Origin: Bacillota bacterium
Lineage (GTDB): Bacteria; Bacillota; Clostridia; TANB77; CAG-465
Assembly: GCA_023460515.1 (NCBI GenBank)
Contig: JAEWPS010000038.1
Coordinates: forward strand, 313,019-377,018
Direction: 5' to 3'
DNA length: 64,000 nt
This document shows, piece after piece, positions 17,130-27,088 of the stretch; positions within the stretch are counted from its first letter, which is position 1; each line of letters begins with the position of its first letter. The translations under genes and the position numbers were made by a program. Under the pieces are notes generated by a model. That model saw only the letters and a list, made by a program, of their open reading frames with translations, was not told the origin of the DNA and made no database searches.

Positions 17130-18371
17130 TTATATTAATTCTTCTATAGTTATATCTTCTATATGTTCAATTGGTTCCCATGTATGATCTTTTTTATATA
17201 AACTTACCATATTAATAGGAATCCATGATAGCATAAATAAAGATAATGTAAATACACCCTTTAAAGATTTTTTTATACTTTTATTTTGTAATTTTAATAC
17301 TAATATAGATAACACTACACAAGTTATATATCCAATTATAGCAAATAATCCTGCATTTTCAAATATTAATATAAATGCACCTGCAACTTTTATACGCATT
17401 AAAGCAACTGCAGCAAATAAAGCTACTACTATCGCAGATAATATTTGTACGACTGGAGCCATAAAAAACAATGACATATCTACACATTGTGGTATTTTTT
17501 GTTTAATTCCAGTTTTTAAAAGTTTACCAGAATATCTATACAAGCATTGTAATGTACCAATTGACCAACGAGTTCTTTGTTTCCATGACTGAGAAAAAGT
17601 AAGTGGTTGTTCGTCATAAGTTATGGCATCATCAACAAATGCTATCTTAACATTATTTAAAGCGCAAATTGCTGCATATTCTATATCCTCAGTTATAGTT
17701 ACAGTATCAAAACCAAATTCATCTATAACTTCTTTAGAAATCATAAAACCTGTTCCATTTATTGATGCTGACCAACGCATATTCATTCTAGCAGTATTGA
17801 AAAAATAGTTTTGTGTTAAATAGAATAACGAATAGCAACTCGAAATCCATGTGTTAGAAGCATTTTTACTGTCTCTAAAACCTTGTGCCACTTTATATCC
17901 ACTACATAATGCATCGTTCATTCTATTTAAAAAATTACTATGAACTATATTATCCGCATCAAATATACAGTATGCTTCATAGTCATTCTCCATACTACTC
18001 ATATATTTAAATGCATATTTTAAAACATCACCTTTAGATTTTATTACGCTATTACACTCTATAATTCTTGCACCAGCTTGTAACGCTACGTCCGCAGTAT
18101 CATCGGTGCAATTATTAGGTATAACGAAAATATCATATAACTTATCTGGATATTTTTGCTTCTTTAAACTATCTATAAGATTGCCTATTACCTTTGCTTC
18201 ATTTCTTGCAGCAATTAGTATTGCAATTTTATGTTTAGCTTTATATCTTCTTATAACAATTTTGTTTTTAAATGCAAACAAAGACGTTATAAGATAGTAT
18301 AATCCGTACATTAGTATATATACATTTATCGTGTAATACAATATCTTAAGTATATCTTTTATTAATTCCAA
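17130..18371 (-). CDS. Membrane glycosyltransferase family 2 (processive type)
   Basis: 413 residues. An N-terminal helix, a cytoplasmic GT2 domain with KIAILIAARNEAKVIGNLI, the DxD-like FDADN, the acidic TEDIE motif and the processive-type Q-x-x-R-W signature QRTRW, then three or four C-terminal helices. Resembles poly-N-acetylglucosamine or hyaluronan-type synthases in plan, but the product cannot be told. It starts with TTG after AAGGTG. Monocistronic, with its own promoter. Confidence 0.85.
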   Translation of the reverse strand: MELIKDILKILYYTINVYILMYGLYYLITSLFAFKNKIVIRRYKAKHKIAILIAARNEAKVIGNLIDSLKKQKYPDKLYDIFVIPNNCTDDTADVALQAGARIIECNSVIKSKGDVLKYAFKYMSSMENDYEAYCIFDADNIVHSNFLNRMNDALCSGYKVAQGFRDSKNASNTWISSCYSLFYLTQNYFFNTARMNMRWSASINGTGFMISKEVIDEFGFDTVTITEDIEYAAICALNNVKIAFVDDAITYDEQPLTFSQSWKQRTRWSIGTLQCLYRYSGKLLKTGIKQKIPQCVDMSLFFMAPVVQILSAIVVALFAAVALMRIKVAGAFILIFENAGLFAIIGYITCVVLSILVLKLQNKSIKKSLKGVFTLSLFMLSWIPINMVSLYKKDHTWEPIEHIEDITIEELI

Positions 18372-18389
18372 GACTAATCACCTTATTTA

Positions 18390-18418
18390 ATTATATCACT
18401 TATTTGCTATATTATCAA
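18390..18418 (-). promoter_or_regulatory. Promoter of the GT2 gene
   Basis: Minus strand TTGATA (18418-18413), 17 bases, TATAAT (18395-18390), ending close to the TTG start codon. Confidence 0.65.
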
Positions 18419-18509
18419 TGTTTATCGCAAAATATTATGTAATTGATACAAAATCTCTTAAAAATAATATACACTTTATTGTTGAATTATAATACAATTA
18501 GTAAATATA

Positions 18510-18538
18510 TTGATTTTTTTAGATAAATACTATATAAT
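18510..18538 (+). promoter_or_regulatory. Promoter of the 81-residue gene
   Basis: TTGATT (18510-18515), 17 bases, TATAAT (18533-18538). The -10 lies in an imperfect inverted repeat (TAAATACTATAT ... ATATAGTATATTTA), which could be an operator. Confidence 0.55.
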
Positions 18539-18590
18539 ATATACGTAATATAGTATATTTACCAAACTTTATTAAGAGAGGTGGTTATCT

Positions 18591-18836
18591 ATGCATTTTA
18601 AAAAACGCAAAAAAAATCTTATGAGGGTAAATTTTATATCTTATGCAATTAGTATTAAAGAAACATTATTAAATCAGATACTATATGAAAATTGCAGGAA
18701 CAGAGAATATTTTGAGAAGCACTATGATGATTTATTTAGAAAATATGCAGATTGTGTAAGCGCTTCAAATTATAATGAGATTTGTTCAAAATTTGTTTAT
18801 TCTGTTTATAAGTTGGTACCAGTATATGAAACGTGA
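18591..18836 (+). CDS. Small basic protein of unknown function
   Basis: 81 residues with a Lys/Arg-rich start and a predicted helical body (EKHYDDLFRKYADC). No family recognised. Support for a real gene: GAGAGGTGG ribosome site, its own promoter (18510-18538) and an excellent terminator starting two bases after the stop. It stands alone between two minus-strand genes. Confidence 0.6.
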   Translation: MHFKKRKKNLMRVNFISYAISIKETLLNQILYENCRNREYFEKHYDDLFRKYADCVSASNYNEICSKFVYSVYKLVPVYET

Positions 18837-18837
18837 T

Positions 18838-18889
18838 TACAATAAAAAATAAAGTTAATTTTAAATTTTTAACTTTATTTTTTATTGTA
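18838..18889. terminator. Bidirectional terminator with 21-base perfect stem
   Basis: Perfect complementary arms 18838-18858 and 18869-18889 around a 10-base A/T loop. Serves the small plus-strand gene and the converging cysteine desulfurase gene, which ends at 18892. Confidence 0.85.
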
Positions 18890-18891
18890 TT

Positions 18892-20040
18892 TCAAATATT
18901 GCTTCTTAATTTATTTATAATTTCAGTTAAATTAGATACAATAAAATCTATGTCTTCAGTAGTATTTTCTTCTCCTAAAGTTATTCTAAGTGAACAGTAT
19001 GTTACATCTGAATTCATGCCTATTGCAACTAATACATGTGAAGGATTTGAATTACCAGAAGTACAGGCACTACCACTAGAAGCACATATACCAGCATCAT
19101 CTAGCATAAATAAAAGTGAAGATACTTGAATACCTTTAATAGATATGTTAATATTTCCCGGTAATCTCTTATGCCTATGTCCATTTAATATAACTCCTGG
19201 TATATTATCCATTATTTTATTAATACAATATTCCCTTAAACTAAGTAATTTTTCATTGTAACTGTCTATATTATTATTTGCTATTTCAATCGCTTTTCCA
19301 AGTCCAACTATCCCAGGAACATTTTCGGTTCCAGCTCTTTTATTTTTTTCTTGGTGTCCACCCGTTATAATAGGATCAAATTTTATTCCCTTTCTAATGT
19401 ATAAAGCTCCAACACCTTTTGGACCATAGAATTTATGTGCAGATAGACTGAGTGCATCTATATACATTTTTTCTGTATTTATGTGGACATTTCCTATAGC
19501 TTGAACCGCATCTGTATGAAAATATATACCACTACTTCTAGCGATTTCACCTATTTCCTGAATTGGTTGAATAGTACCTATCTCATTATTTGCAAACATC
19601 ACAGAAATAAGCACAGTCGTAGGTTTTATAGCACTTTTTACATTTTCTACACTTATTAATCCATATTCATCCACATCTAAATATGTTACTTCAAACCCTT
19701 CTTTTTCTAATCGTTTACAAGTTTCAAGTATTCCTAAATGTTCAATTTTAGTAGTTATTATGTGATTACCTCTTTCTTTATTGGCTCTAGCTATTCCAAG
19801 TAAAGCTAAATTGTCTGACTCACTTCCACCAGCAGTAAAATATATCTCCGATTCATCACAAACAAGAGCATCACTTACCTGTTTTCTTGCTTTTTCTATT
19901 GCCTCTTTAGATTCTACTCCCTTACTATATATGGATGAAGCGTTACCATATTTTTCAGTGAAATATGGTAACATTTCATTTAAAACTTCTTTTTTTACAT
20001 ATGTTGTAGCACTATGATCTACATATATTATTTTCTTCAT
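18892..20040 (-). CDS. nifS: Cysteine desulfurase (NifS/IscS-like)
   Basis: PLP enzyme that removes sulfur from cysteine for Fe-S clusters or tRNA thiolation. 382 residues; PLP lysine K203 in SAHKFYGPKG, HTDAVQ, and the persulfide cysteine C326 in SSGSACTSG, the class I arrangement. No IscU, ThiI or MnmA partner is adjacent. Its ribosome site lies in the 3' arm of a stem-loop that also terminates the upstream ileS operon. Confidence 0.92.
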   Translation of the reverse strand: MKKIIYVDHSATTYVKKEVLNEMLPYFTEKYGNASSIYSKGVESKEAIEKARKQVSDALVCDESEIYFTAGGSESDNLALLGIARANKERGNHIITTKIEHLGILETCKRLEKEGFEVTYLDVDEYGLISVENVKSAIKPTTVLISVMFANNEIGTIQPIQEIGEIARSSGIYFHTDAVQAIGNVHINTEKMYIDALSLSAHKFYGPKGVGALYIRKGIKFDPIITGGHQEKNKRAGTENVPGIVGLGKAIEIANNNIDSYNEKLLSLREYCINKIMDNIPGVILNGHRHKRLPGNINISIKGIQVSSLLFMLDDAGICASSGSACTSGNSNPSHVLVAIGMNSDVTYCSLRITLGEENTTEDIDFIVSNLTEIINKLRSNI

Positions 20041-20046
20041 AAAAAC

Positions 20047-20082
20047 ATCACTCTTTCTATAATATTATATAAAAAGAGTGAT
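20047..20082 (-). terminator. Stem-loop between ileS and the cysteine desulfurase
   Basis: Arms ATCACTCTTT (20047-20056) and AAAGAGTGAT (20073-20082), 16-base A/T loop, followed on the minus strand by GTTTTT and then the nifS ATG. It looks like the ileS terminator and also sequesters the nifS ribosome site. Confidence 0.7.
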
Positions 20083-20089
20083 TTGTTTG

Positions 20090-22894
20090 TTACATGTTAT
20101 CTATGCATTTTTTACATATTGTTCTATGTACTTGATCTCTACCTACATCTGATGCGTAAGTCCAACATCTTGCACATTTAGTTCCATATGCTTTTTCAAC
20201 TACGATTTTTCTTTCGTTAGAATCTATTATTTCAAATTCAGATACTATTGTAACCAATTTTAAATTTTCGATATTTTCTTTTATAAACTCAAATTCTTCT
20301 CCTGTTGTATAAATAGTTATCATTGCATCCAATGAAGAACCTATAAGTTTGCTAGCTCTTGCTTCTTCTAAGTATTTTGCAGTTTCTTCCTTTATGTCAA
20401 ATATCTTATCCCATTTTTCAATTAAAACGTCATTATTATATTCACTTCTTTGAGTTGGAAAACCAGCCATTAATACACTTATAAACTCTTCTTTAGTTTT
20501 ATGAGTCATAAATGTCCATACTTCTTCTGCAGTAAAGCAAAGTATTGGTGCCATTAAACGAACTAAAACTCTAAGTATATCGTTCATTGTAGATTGAGTA
20601 CTTCTTCTTAATGGATGATCTTTTCTAAATGTGTATAATCTATCTTTCATAACATCAAGATACTTACTACTTAATTCTACTGTACAAAATCTATGTAACT
20701 CACTATATATTAAGTGAAAATCATAATTTTCATATGCATCAACTATATATTCAATTAGTTTATTTATTTTATACATCATATATTTATCTAGTTCATCTCT
20801 ATTTTCGTATTCAACAATATCTGTATTTATATTAAAATCACTTAAGTTACCAAGTAAAAATCTTATAGTATTTCTAAGCTTCTTATATACTTCTGAAACT
20901 TGAAGAAGTATATCTTTAGATATTCTAACATCACTTTGGTAATCTGCTGAAACTGACCATAATCTTAATATATCTGCACCATACTCTTTAATTATCTCAA
21001 GTGGATCAACTCCATTACCTAAAGATTTAGACATTTTTCTGCCTTCTCCATCTAGTACCATACCGTGTGTTAATACTTGCTTATATGGAGCTTTACCTTT
21101 TGTTGCAACAGATGTAAGAAGTGATGATTGAAACCATCCTCTATATTGATCATTTCCTTCTAAATACATATCCGCAAATTCTTGATTTATTTCATATTTT
21201 GGATTTTGTAATATTCCAGCATGTGTACTTCCAGAATCAAACCAAACATCCATTATATCTGTTTCTTTTATAAATTCAGTACATCCACATTCACATTTTG
21301 CTTTACCTTGTAATATTTGCTCTGATGTTAAATCATACCACATATTAGAACCATTAACTCTTACTAATGTTTTTATTCTTTGTATAATATCTTCAGATAT
21401 TAATTCTTTAGAGCAATCCTTACAATAGAATATTGGAATTGGAACTCCCCAAACTCTTTGTCTTGAGATACACCAATCTGATCTATCTTTTACCATATTA
21501 GTCATTCTTTCATTTCCCCAAGATGGTATCCATTTTACATTATCTATTTCTTTTAGTACATTATCTCTAAATTTATCTACTGAAGCAAACCATTGAGTAG
21601 TTGCTCTATATATTACTGGATTTTTACATCTCCAACAATGTGGATAAGAGTGATTTAATTTTTTCTTTGCAAATAAGAAACCTGTGCTAGCAAGATGATT
21701 TATTATTTTACCATTTGCATCACTATATTTAAGTCCAGAAAATAGTCCAGCTTCATCTGTCATAAACCCTTTACTATCTACAGGAACTATTGTTTCTATA
21801 TCTCCATATCTTTTACACGCTAAATTATCTTCATGACCATGTCCTGGCGCAGTATGAACTAAACCAGTACCAGCATCTAAACTTACTATTAAATCATTAT
21901 CTGATCCTAATATAACTCTTGATGTTTTGTGTGAATCTAGAGGTTTTAAACATTTAATATTTTCTAAATCCGAACCAAGTATTTCTCCAACTATATTGTA
22001 TGAAACTACTGATCCTTCTTCCATTACTTTTTCAACTAAATCTTTTGCTATTATATATCTATTTTCTACGCCATCTTCATTAACAGCAACTATTGCATAT
22101 GTAAATGAAGAATTTACAGTTATAGCTTGGTTACCAGGTAGTGTCCAAGGTGTTGTAGTCCATATTAATAAATATGTATTTTCTAAATTACCATATTTAC
22201 TCAATAGTCCTTTATCCTCAGATACTCTAAATTTAACAAATATTGATGTTGTTTCATGATCTGCATATTCTATTTCTGCCTCAGCAAGAGCTGTTTCACA
22301 ATCACTACACCAATAAACTGGTTTCAAATCTCTATAAATATATCCTTTTTTGTACATATCCCAAAATACTTGTATTTGTTCAGCTTCAAAATCTGGATCT
22401 AAAGTAACATATTTATTTTTTTCATAATCACCTAAACCACCTAATCTTATAAATTGATTAGCTTGATTTTTAACAGCATTAAGCGCAAAATCTTTACAGA
22501 TTTCTCTAAATTTTACTACACCTACATCATCTTTAAATATTTTCTTTTCTACTTGAACCTTTTTCTCTATAGGTAATCCATGTGTATCCCAACCTGGAAC
22601 ATATGGTGAATAGTATCCATTCATTGTTTTATATCTAACAATTATATCTTTTAAAACTTTATTTAATGAGTGACCCATATGTATGTCTCCATTGGCATAT
22701 GGTGGTCCATCATGAAGTATAAAAGTTTTACCTGTTTTTTTATTTTTTTCTAATACTTTCTTATATACGTGTTGCTCTTGCATTTTTTGTAAAAAATGTG
22801 GCTCTCTTTCTGGTAAATTTCCTCTCATTGGAAACGCAGTTTGAGGCAAATTAAGTGTGCTTGTATAATCTTCTTTTTGTTTATTTTCTTGCAT
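20090..22894 (-). CDS. ileS: Isoleucyl-tRNA synthetase
   Basis: Class I synthetase, 934 residues, bacterial-type IleRS. HMGH signature in DGPPYANGDIHMGHSLNK, the CP1 editing domain with TTTPWTLPGNQA, KMSKS in GEGRKMSKSLGNG, and a C-terminal zinc finger CARCW...CKKC. It follows gltX by 31 bases in the RNase J-gltX-ileS series; no T-box leader fits in that gap. Confidence 0.97.
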   Translation of the reverse strand: MQENKQKEDYTSTLNLPQTAFPMRGNLPEREPHFLQKMQEQHVYKKVLEKNKKTGKTFILHDGPPYANGDIHMGHSLNKVLKDIIVRYKTMNGYYSPYVPGWDTHGLPIEKKVQVEKKIFKDDVGVVKFREICKDFALNAVKNQANQFIRLGGLGDYEKNKYVTLDPDFEAEQIQVFWDMYKKGYIYRDLKPVYWCSDCETALAEAEIEYADHETTSIFVKFRVSEDKGLLSKYGNLENTYLLIWTTTPWTLPGNQAITVNSSFTYAIVAVNEDGVENRYIIAKDLVEKVMEEGSVVSYNIVGEILGSDLENIKCLKPLDSHKTSRVILGSDNDLIVSLDAGTGLVHTAPGHGHEDNLACKRYGDIETIVPVDSKGFMTDEAGLFSGLKYSDANGKIINHLASTGFLFAKKKLNHSYPHCWRCKNPVIYRATTQWFASVDKFRDNVLKEIDNVKWIPSWGNERMTNMVKDRSDWCISRQRVWGVPIPIFYCKDCSKELISEDIIQRIKTLVRVNGSNMWYDLTSEQILQGKAKCECGCTEFIKETDIMDVWFDSGSTHAGILQNPKYEINQEFADMYLEGNDQYRGWFQSSLLTSVATKGKAPYKQVLTHGMVLDGEGRKMSKSLGNGVDPLEIIKEYGADILRLWSVSADYQSDVRISKDILLQVSEVYKKLRNTIRFLLGNLSDFNINTDIVEYENRDELDKYMMYKINKLIEYIVDAYENYDFHLIYSELHRFCTVELSSKYLDVMKDRLYTFRKDHPLRRSTQSTMNDILRVLVRLMAPILCFTAEEVWTFMTHKTKEEFISVLMAGFPTQRSEYNNDVLIEKWDKIFDIKEETAKYLEEARASKLIGSSLDAMITIYTTGEEFEFIKENIENLKLVTIVSEFEIIDSNERKIVVEKAYGTKCARCWTYASDVGRDQVHRTICKKCIDNM

Positions 22895-22925
22895 AATAAT
22901 TATCTCCCTTCTATTTAATCTATTA

Positions 22926-24593
22926 TTAAATATTTCTTATGCAGCTATTTATTCTATCTTTTACTTTCGATTCGCCTAGAACCTGCATAATGGCATATAT
23001 ATCCGGTGTGTTTTTTCTATTTGTAATACTTATTCGCACAATACCAGCTATATCTGAAACATTTCCAATATATTTTTCTGGATTTAATTTATATTCTTTC
23101 ATATCTGTACAAAATCCAAGTGATTCTGCTACCGATTTTATTCCGCTAAACCATAGTTCTTTATCATCATTATGATTATATACTTCTAAATATTTATTAA
23201 GTACTTGTTTTACTAAATCTTTATTTATCTTATCTGTATACTCAAAATTATATCCATTTTGTAAATCTTCTTCAAATTTTTGTTCAAAGAAATATACAAA
23301 ACTTGTTAATACGTCTTCATATTTCACTAAATCTTTACGTATTTTTTTAACATTATCTCTCTCAATACCTAACATTTTCAAGCTATATTCTAAATCTAAA
23401 TTTAACAAATTAAATATTTCAATGTTATATTCTTTTGCCCAAATTAATATTTTATCTAATAATTCTTTTGAAGAAAGTTTTGCTATATACTCTTTACTAA
23501 TATCATTTAGTTTAAACATATCAAAAAGTGCACCTGCACTATTCATTTTTTCTAATCTTACAGTAAATTCAAACATATCTTTATCTTGATTTTTTATTCT
23601 CCATGGTTCATAGTCAGAATTTATAACAGAAAGTAAATATTCAATTACCGCTTCAATAGGGTAACCACCTTTTAAGAAAAATGAAACTGCTGCCTCTTTA
23701 TCTTTACGTTTACTTAATTTTCTTTTACTTGTTCCGTCTTGTACCATAATTGAAGGAAAATGTGCAAATTTAGGAAGTTCAAATCCCATTTTTGCAAACA
23801 ATTCCAAATGTATTGGTACAGATGGTATCCACTCTTCACCTCTCATTACATGAGTTGTTCTCATAAAATGATCATCAACAACATGAGCAAAATGATAAGT
23901 TGGTAAATTATCTGATTTTATTATAACTATATCTTGATCATTTTCAGCTATCTCTATTTTTCCTCTAATTAAATCATTAAAAGATACTTTTTTTAGATGA
24001 CTCCCAGATGATTTCATCCTAACTATGTAATTTTCACCAGATTTTACTCTTTCAATCATTTCTTCAACTGATATATTTCTGCATCTTGCATATATCCCAT
24101 AGTATCCAGGAATTTGTTTGTTTTTTTCTTGCATTTCTCTAGTTACATTTAACATTTCACTAGTACAAAAGCAAGGATAAGCCAAACCTAAACTTACTAA
24201 ATGTTTAGCACATATTTTATATATTTCTTCTCTTTGACTTTGAGTGTATGGACCATAATCACCTAATTCTTCAGTGTCACTCATTACTCCTTCATTTGGT
24301 AATATTCCAAATTTCTTCATTTCTGAAGTTAATAATGTTACACTTCCATCTACTTCTCTTTTTTTATCTGTATCTTCTATTCTTAAGTAAAAAATGCCTC
24401 CTGTTTGATCAGCTATTCGCTTATTTACTAAAGATGTAAACAGTGCACCTGTATGTAAAAAACCAGTTGGAGAAGGTGCAAATCTAGTAACTGCACCTTC
24501 TATATTTCTTTTAGGATATTTATTTTCTAAATCTTCAACTGTATTATTTATTTCAGGAAACATTAGATTACTAAGTTCTATATATTTTTCCAT
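22926..24593 (-). CDS. gltX: Glutamyl-tRNA synthetase
   Basis: Class I synthetase, 555 residues. FAPSPTGFLHTG matches the HIGH region (H-x-G), RIEDTD follows, and KLSKRKD is the KMSKS loop. It belongs to the longer Clostridia-type form, with a sizeable anticodon-binding region after residue ~330. Charging of tRNA-Gln through a non-discriminating route is possible but not readable. Second in the series after RNase J (34-base gap). Confidence 0.92.
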   Translation of the reverse strand: MEKYIELSNLMFPEINNTVEDLENKYPKRNIEGAVTRFAPSPTGFLHTGALFTSLVNKRIADQTGGIFYLRIEDTDKKREVDGSVTLLTSEMKKFGILPNEGVMSDTEELGDYGPYTQSQREEIYKICAKHLVSLGLAYPCFCTSEMLNVTREMQEKNKQIPGYYGIYARCRNISVEEMIERVKSGENYIVRMKSSGSHLKKVSFNDLIRGKIEIAENDQDIVIIKSDNLPTYHFAHVVDDHFMRTTHVMRGEEWIPSVPIHLELFAKMGFELPKFAHFPSIMVQDGTSKRKLSKRKDKEAAVSFFLKGGYPIEAVIEYLLSVINSDYEPWRIKNQDKDMFEFTVRLEKMNSAGALFDMFKLNDISKEYIAKLSSKELLDKILIWAKEYNIEIFNLLNLDLEYSLKMLGIERDNVKKIRKDLVKYEDVLTSFVYFFEQKFEEDLQNGYNFEYTDKINKDLVKQVLNKYLEVYNHNDDKELWFSGIKSVAESLGFCTDMKEYKLNPEKYIGNVSDIAGIVRISITNRKNTPDIYAIMQVLGESKVKDRINSCIRNI

Positions 24594-24627
24594 CGCTTAT
24601 CCACCCATCTTTACGTTATTTATCTAT

Positions 24628-26586
24628 TTATTTGTTTTCAGTTTTACTTTTCATATATCCATCTATATCTACTTCAGATATTATTGGTAATATCATTGGT
24701 TCACGTTTTGTTTTCTTATATACATATGATATTAAACTTTCTCTTACATTAGTTTTAATTGTAGACCACTCAAATTGTTTATTTCTAATACATAATTCAA
24801 GTTCTTCTCTTGCTACTGTTTTTATTTCTTCCATTAGTTCTTCGCTTTCTCTTACATATACGAATCCACGAGTTACTATTTCTGGACCAGCAACAATATT
24901 TGCAGTTCTTCTATCCATAGTTATTATAACAATAATCATACCATTTTCAGAAAGTAATTGTCTATCTTTTAATACTATATTACCTACGTCACCTACACCA
25001 AGTCCATCAACAAATACTATACCTGAAGGAACTTGACCAGTTTTCTTCACTATACCATTACTAATTTCTAAACATCTACCATTTTCCATAATAAATATAT
25101 TTTCTTTTGGTGTACCTAAAGTTACAGCTATTTCACCATGATGTTTTAAAAATCTAAACTCACCATGTACTGGCATAAAATATTTAGGCTTTACTAAACT
25201 AAGCATTAATTTCAATTCTTCTTGACAAGCATGACCAGATACGTGTACATCTGCAAGTTGATTGTATATAACTTCTGCACCTAGTTTTTCTAGTTCATCT
25301 ATTACTCTACTAATTGATTTTTCATTTCCTGGTATTGGTGAAGATGAAAATATTACTAAATCGTCTGGAGTAATATTAACCTTTCTATGTTCACCAGCAG
25401 ACATTCTAGATAATGCCGCCATTGGTTCACCTTGTGAACCAGTAGTTATAATTACTAATTGTTCTGGATTATATATATCTATTTTATCTATATCTATTAT
25501 TGTACCTTCAGGAGCAGTTATATAACCAAGTTCACTTCCAACTTTTATTACATTAACCATACTTCTTCCAACAACAGCAACTTTTCTCTTACATTTTACT
25601 GCTGAGTTAATAATTTGTTGCATTCTATGAATATTAGATGCAAATGTAGCAACTATTATTCTTTTGTTACAATTTATAAACAATCTATCAAATTCTACTC
25701 CAACACTTCTTTCAGACATAGTATGCCCAGGTCTTTCAACATTTGTACTATCTGACATTAAAAGTGTTACTCCTTGATTACCAAGTTCAGCAAATCTATT
25801 AAAGTCCATCATTCCACCATCTATTGGTGTATAATCTACTTTAAAGTCTCCTGTGTGTATAACTGTACCTTCTGGAGTTGTTATAGCAATTGCTACAGCA
25901 TCTGCTATAGAGTGTGTTACACGTATAAATTCAATTTTCATTTTTCCTATTGTTATTATATCTCTAGGATTTACGTATCTAAAATCTGTTGTTTTATCCA
26001 ATCTATGTTCAATAAGTTTAGCTTTTACTAAACCAAGTGTAAGCTTTGTACCATAAATAGGAACTTGTATTTTCTTTAAGAAGAAAGGAATTGACCCTAT
26101 ATGATCTTCATGTCCATGAGTTAAAACTATTGCCCTAACTCTTTCTTTGTTTTTTTCTAAATAAGTTATGTCTGGTATAACTAAATCTACACCTAACATC
26201 TCATCATCAGGGAAAGCTACACCACAGTCTAAAACTACAATGTCATTTCCATATTCAAAAACAGTCATGTTTTTTCCTATTTCGTTTAGTCCTCCGAGTG
26301 GTATTATTTTAAGTTTTGGTCTACTTATATTATTAGTGTTATCCTTATTATTTTGATTATTAATATTGTTTTTTTTGCTTTCGCTGTCTTTATTCTTATT
26401 TTCTTTATTATGTTGTGTATAACTTTCTTCAAATTGAACTTTGTTATTTGAATTCAATTTTTTATTTGTATCATTTAGAAGATTAGTATTTTTCATATAA
26501 TCTTCAGCTACTATTTCTTTTTTTTGGTTATTTTTGTTTTCAATATTTTTATTTTCATTATTTTGTTTTTCTTTTTTATCAAACAT
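24628..26586 (-). CDS. rnj: Ribonuclease J
   Basis: Metallo-beta-lactamase/beta-CASP nuclease, 652 residues, for 5'-end mRNA decay and rRNA processing. Metal motif HGHEDHIGS, GDFKVDYTP, the beta-CASP motifs, and MPVHGEFR are intact. An N-terminal extension of about 88 residues, rich in Asn, Lys and Glu, precedes the conserved start (LKIIPLGGLNEIGKN) and is not in standard RNase J1. Start supported by GGAGGAG. Confidence 0.95.
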   Translation of the reverse strand: MFDKKEKQNNENKNIENKNNQKKEIVAEDYMKNTNLLNDTNKKLNSNNKVQFEESYTQHNKENKNKDSESKKNNINNQNNKDNTNNISRPKLKIIPLGGLNEIGKNMTVFEYGNDIVVLDCGVAFPDDEMLGVDLVIPDITYLEKNKERVRAIVLTHGHEDHIGSIPFFLKKIQVPIYGTKLTLGLVKAKLIEHRLDKTTDFRYVNPRDIITIGKMKIEFIRVTHSIADAVAIAITTPEGTVIHTGDFKVDYTPIDGGMMDFNRFAELGNQGVTLLMSDSTNVERPGHTMSERSVGVEFDRLFINCNKRIIVATFASNIHRMQQIINSAVKCKRKVAVVGRSMVNVIKVGSELGYITAPEGTIIDIDKIDIYNPEQLVIITTGSQGEPMAALSRMSAGEHRKVNITPDDLVIFSSSPIPGNEKSISRVIDELEKLGAEVIYNQLADVHVSGHACQEELKLMLSLVKPKYFMPVHGEFRFLKHHGEIAVTLGTPKENIFIMENGRCLEISNGIVKKTGQVPSGIVFVDGLGVGDVGNIVLKDRQLLSENGMIIVIITMDRRTANIVAGPEIVTRGFVYVRESEELMEEIKTVAREELELCIRNKQFEWSTIKTNVRESLISYVYKKTKREPMILPIISEVDIDGYMKSKTENK

Positions 26587-27001
26587 CGCTGCTTCTCCTC
26601 CATCAATATGTAATTTTACATATTATTTCTTTATTATTTATTCTTATTATTTGTCAATTTACAACTTTTATTAATTACACGAATACAAGGCATATTTCTA
26701 TACCAACAATACTAACTTTAACCTATAACTTGTTTTTTCACCCGACCGAAATTATTTTAAATATTTATAACAGCATTTTATATATATTAAAATAATCTAA
26801 CTTAAGCGTATAAACACTTATACTTTATATATTATACATTATTTTTAAAATAAAGTCAAATATTTTAGAAAAAAACGCCTATTTAAATTAAGTTTTAAAT
26901 GTATACTTTATTATATATATGTATTATTATATTTTGTGTAAATATTTATTTAGTATTAATTAATGTTTAATTTCAGACATTTTATAATAATTAATATTCA
27001 A
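26587..27001. other. Long AT-rich leader region upstream of RNase J; no gene seen
   Basis: About 415 bases with no credible coding sequence on either strand. It contains a 9-base palindrome AATATGTAA/TTACATATT (26605-26624) just before the RNase J ribosome site, a TTGACA (minus strand, 26657-26652) without a convincing 17-spaced -10, and a small more GC-rich island (26739-26749) that would be in an unusually long rnj leader if transcription starts upstream. Confidence 0.5.
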
Positions 27002-27040
27002 AAAATAATCAAGATATTTTTTGAATATCTCGATTATTTT
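27002..27040 (-). terminator. Terminator of the pilin-like gene
   Basis: 15 pairs with one mismatch: AAAATAATC and AGATAT (27002-27017) against ATATCT and GATTATTTT (27025-27040), followed by TTTTTGA on the minus strand. Confidence 0.75.
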
Positions 27041-27088
27041 ATATATATATAAAGATATAAAAATTATGAAACAATTAAACCATTGATT

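Noticed and set aside
22895..22925. T-box leader for ileS (also considered for gltX and cysS)
   Set aside because: The gaps are 31, 34 and about 130 bases, too short for a T-box, and no specifier stem or T-box sequence is seen.
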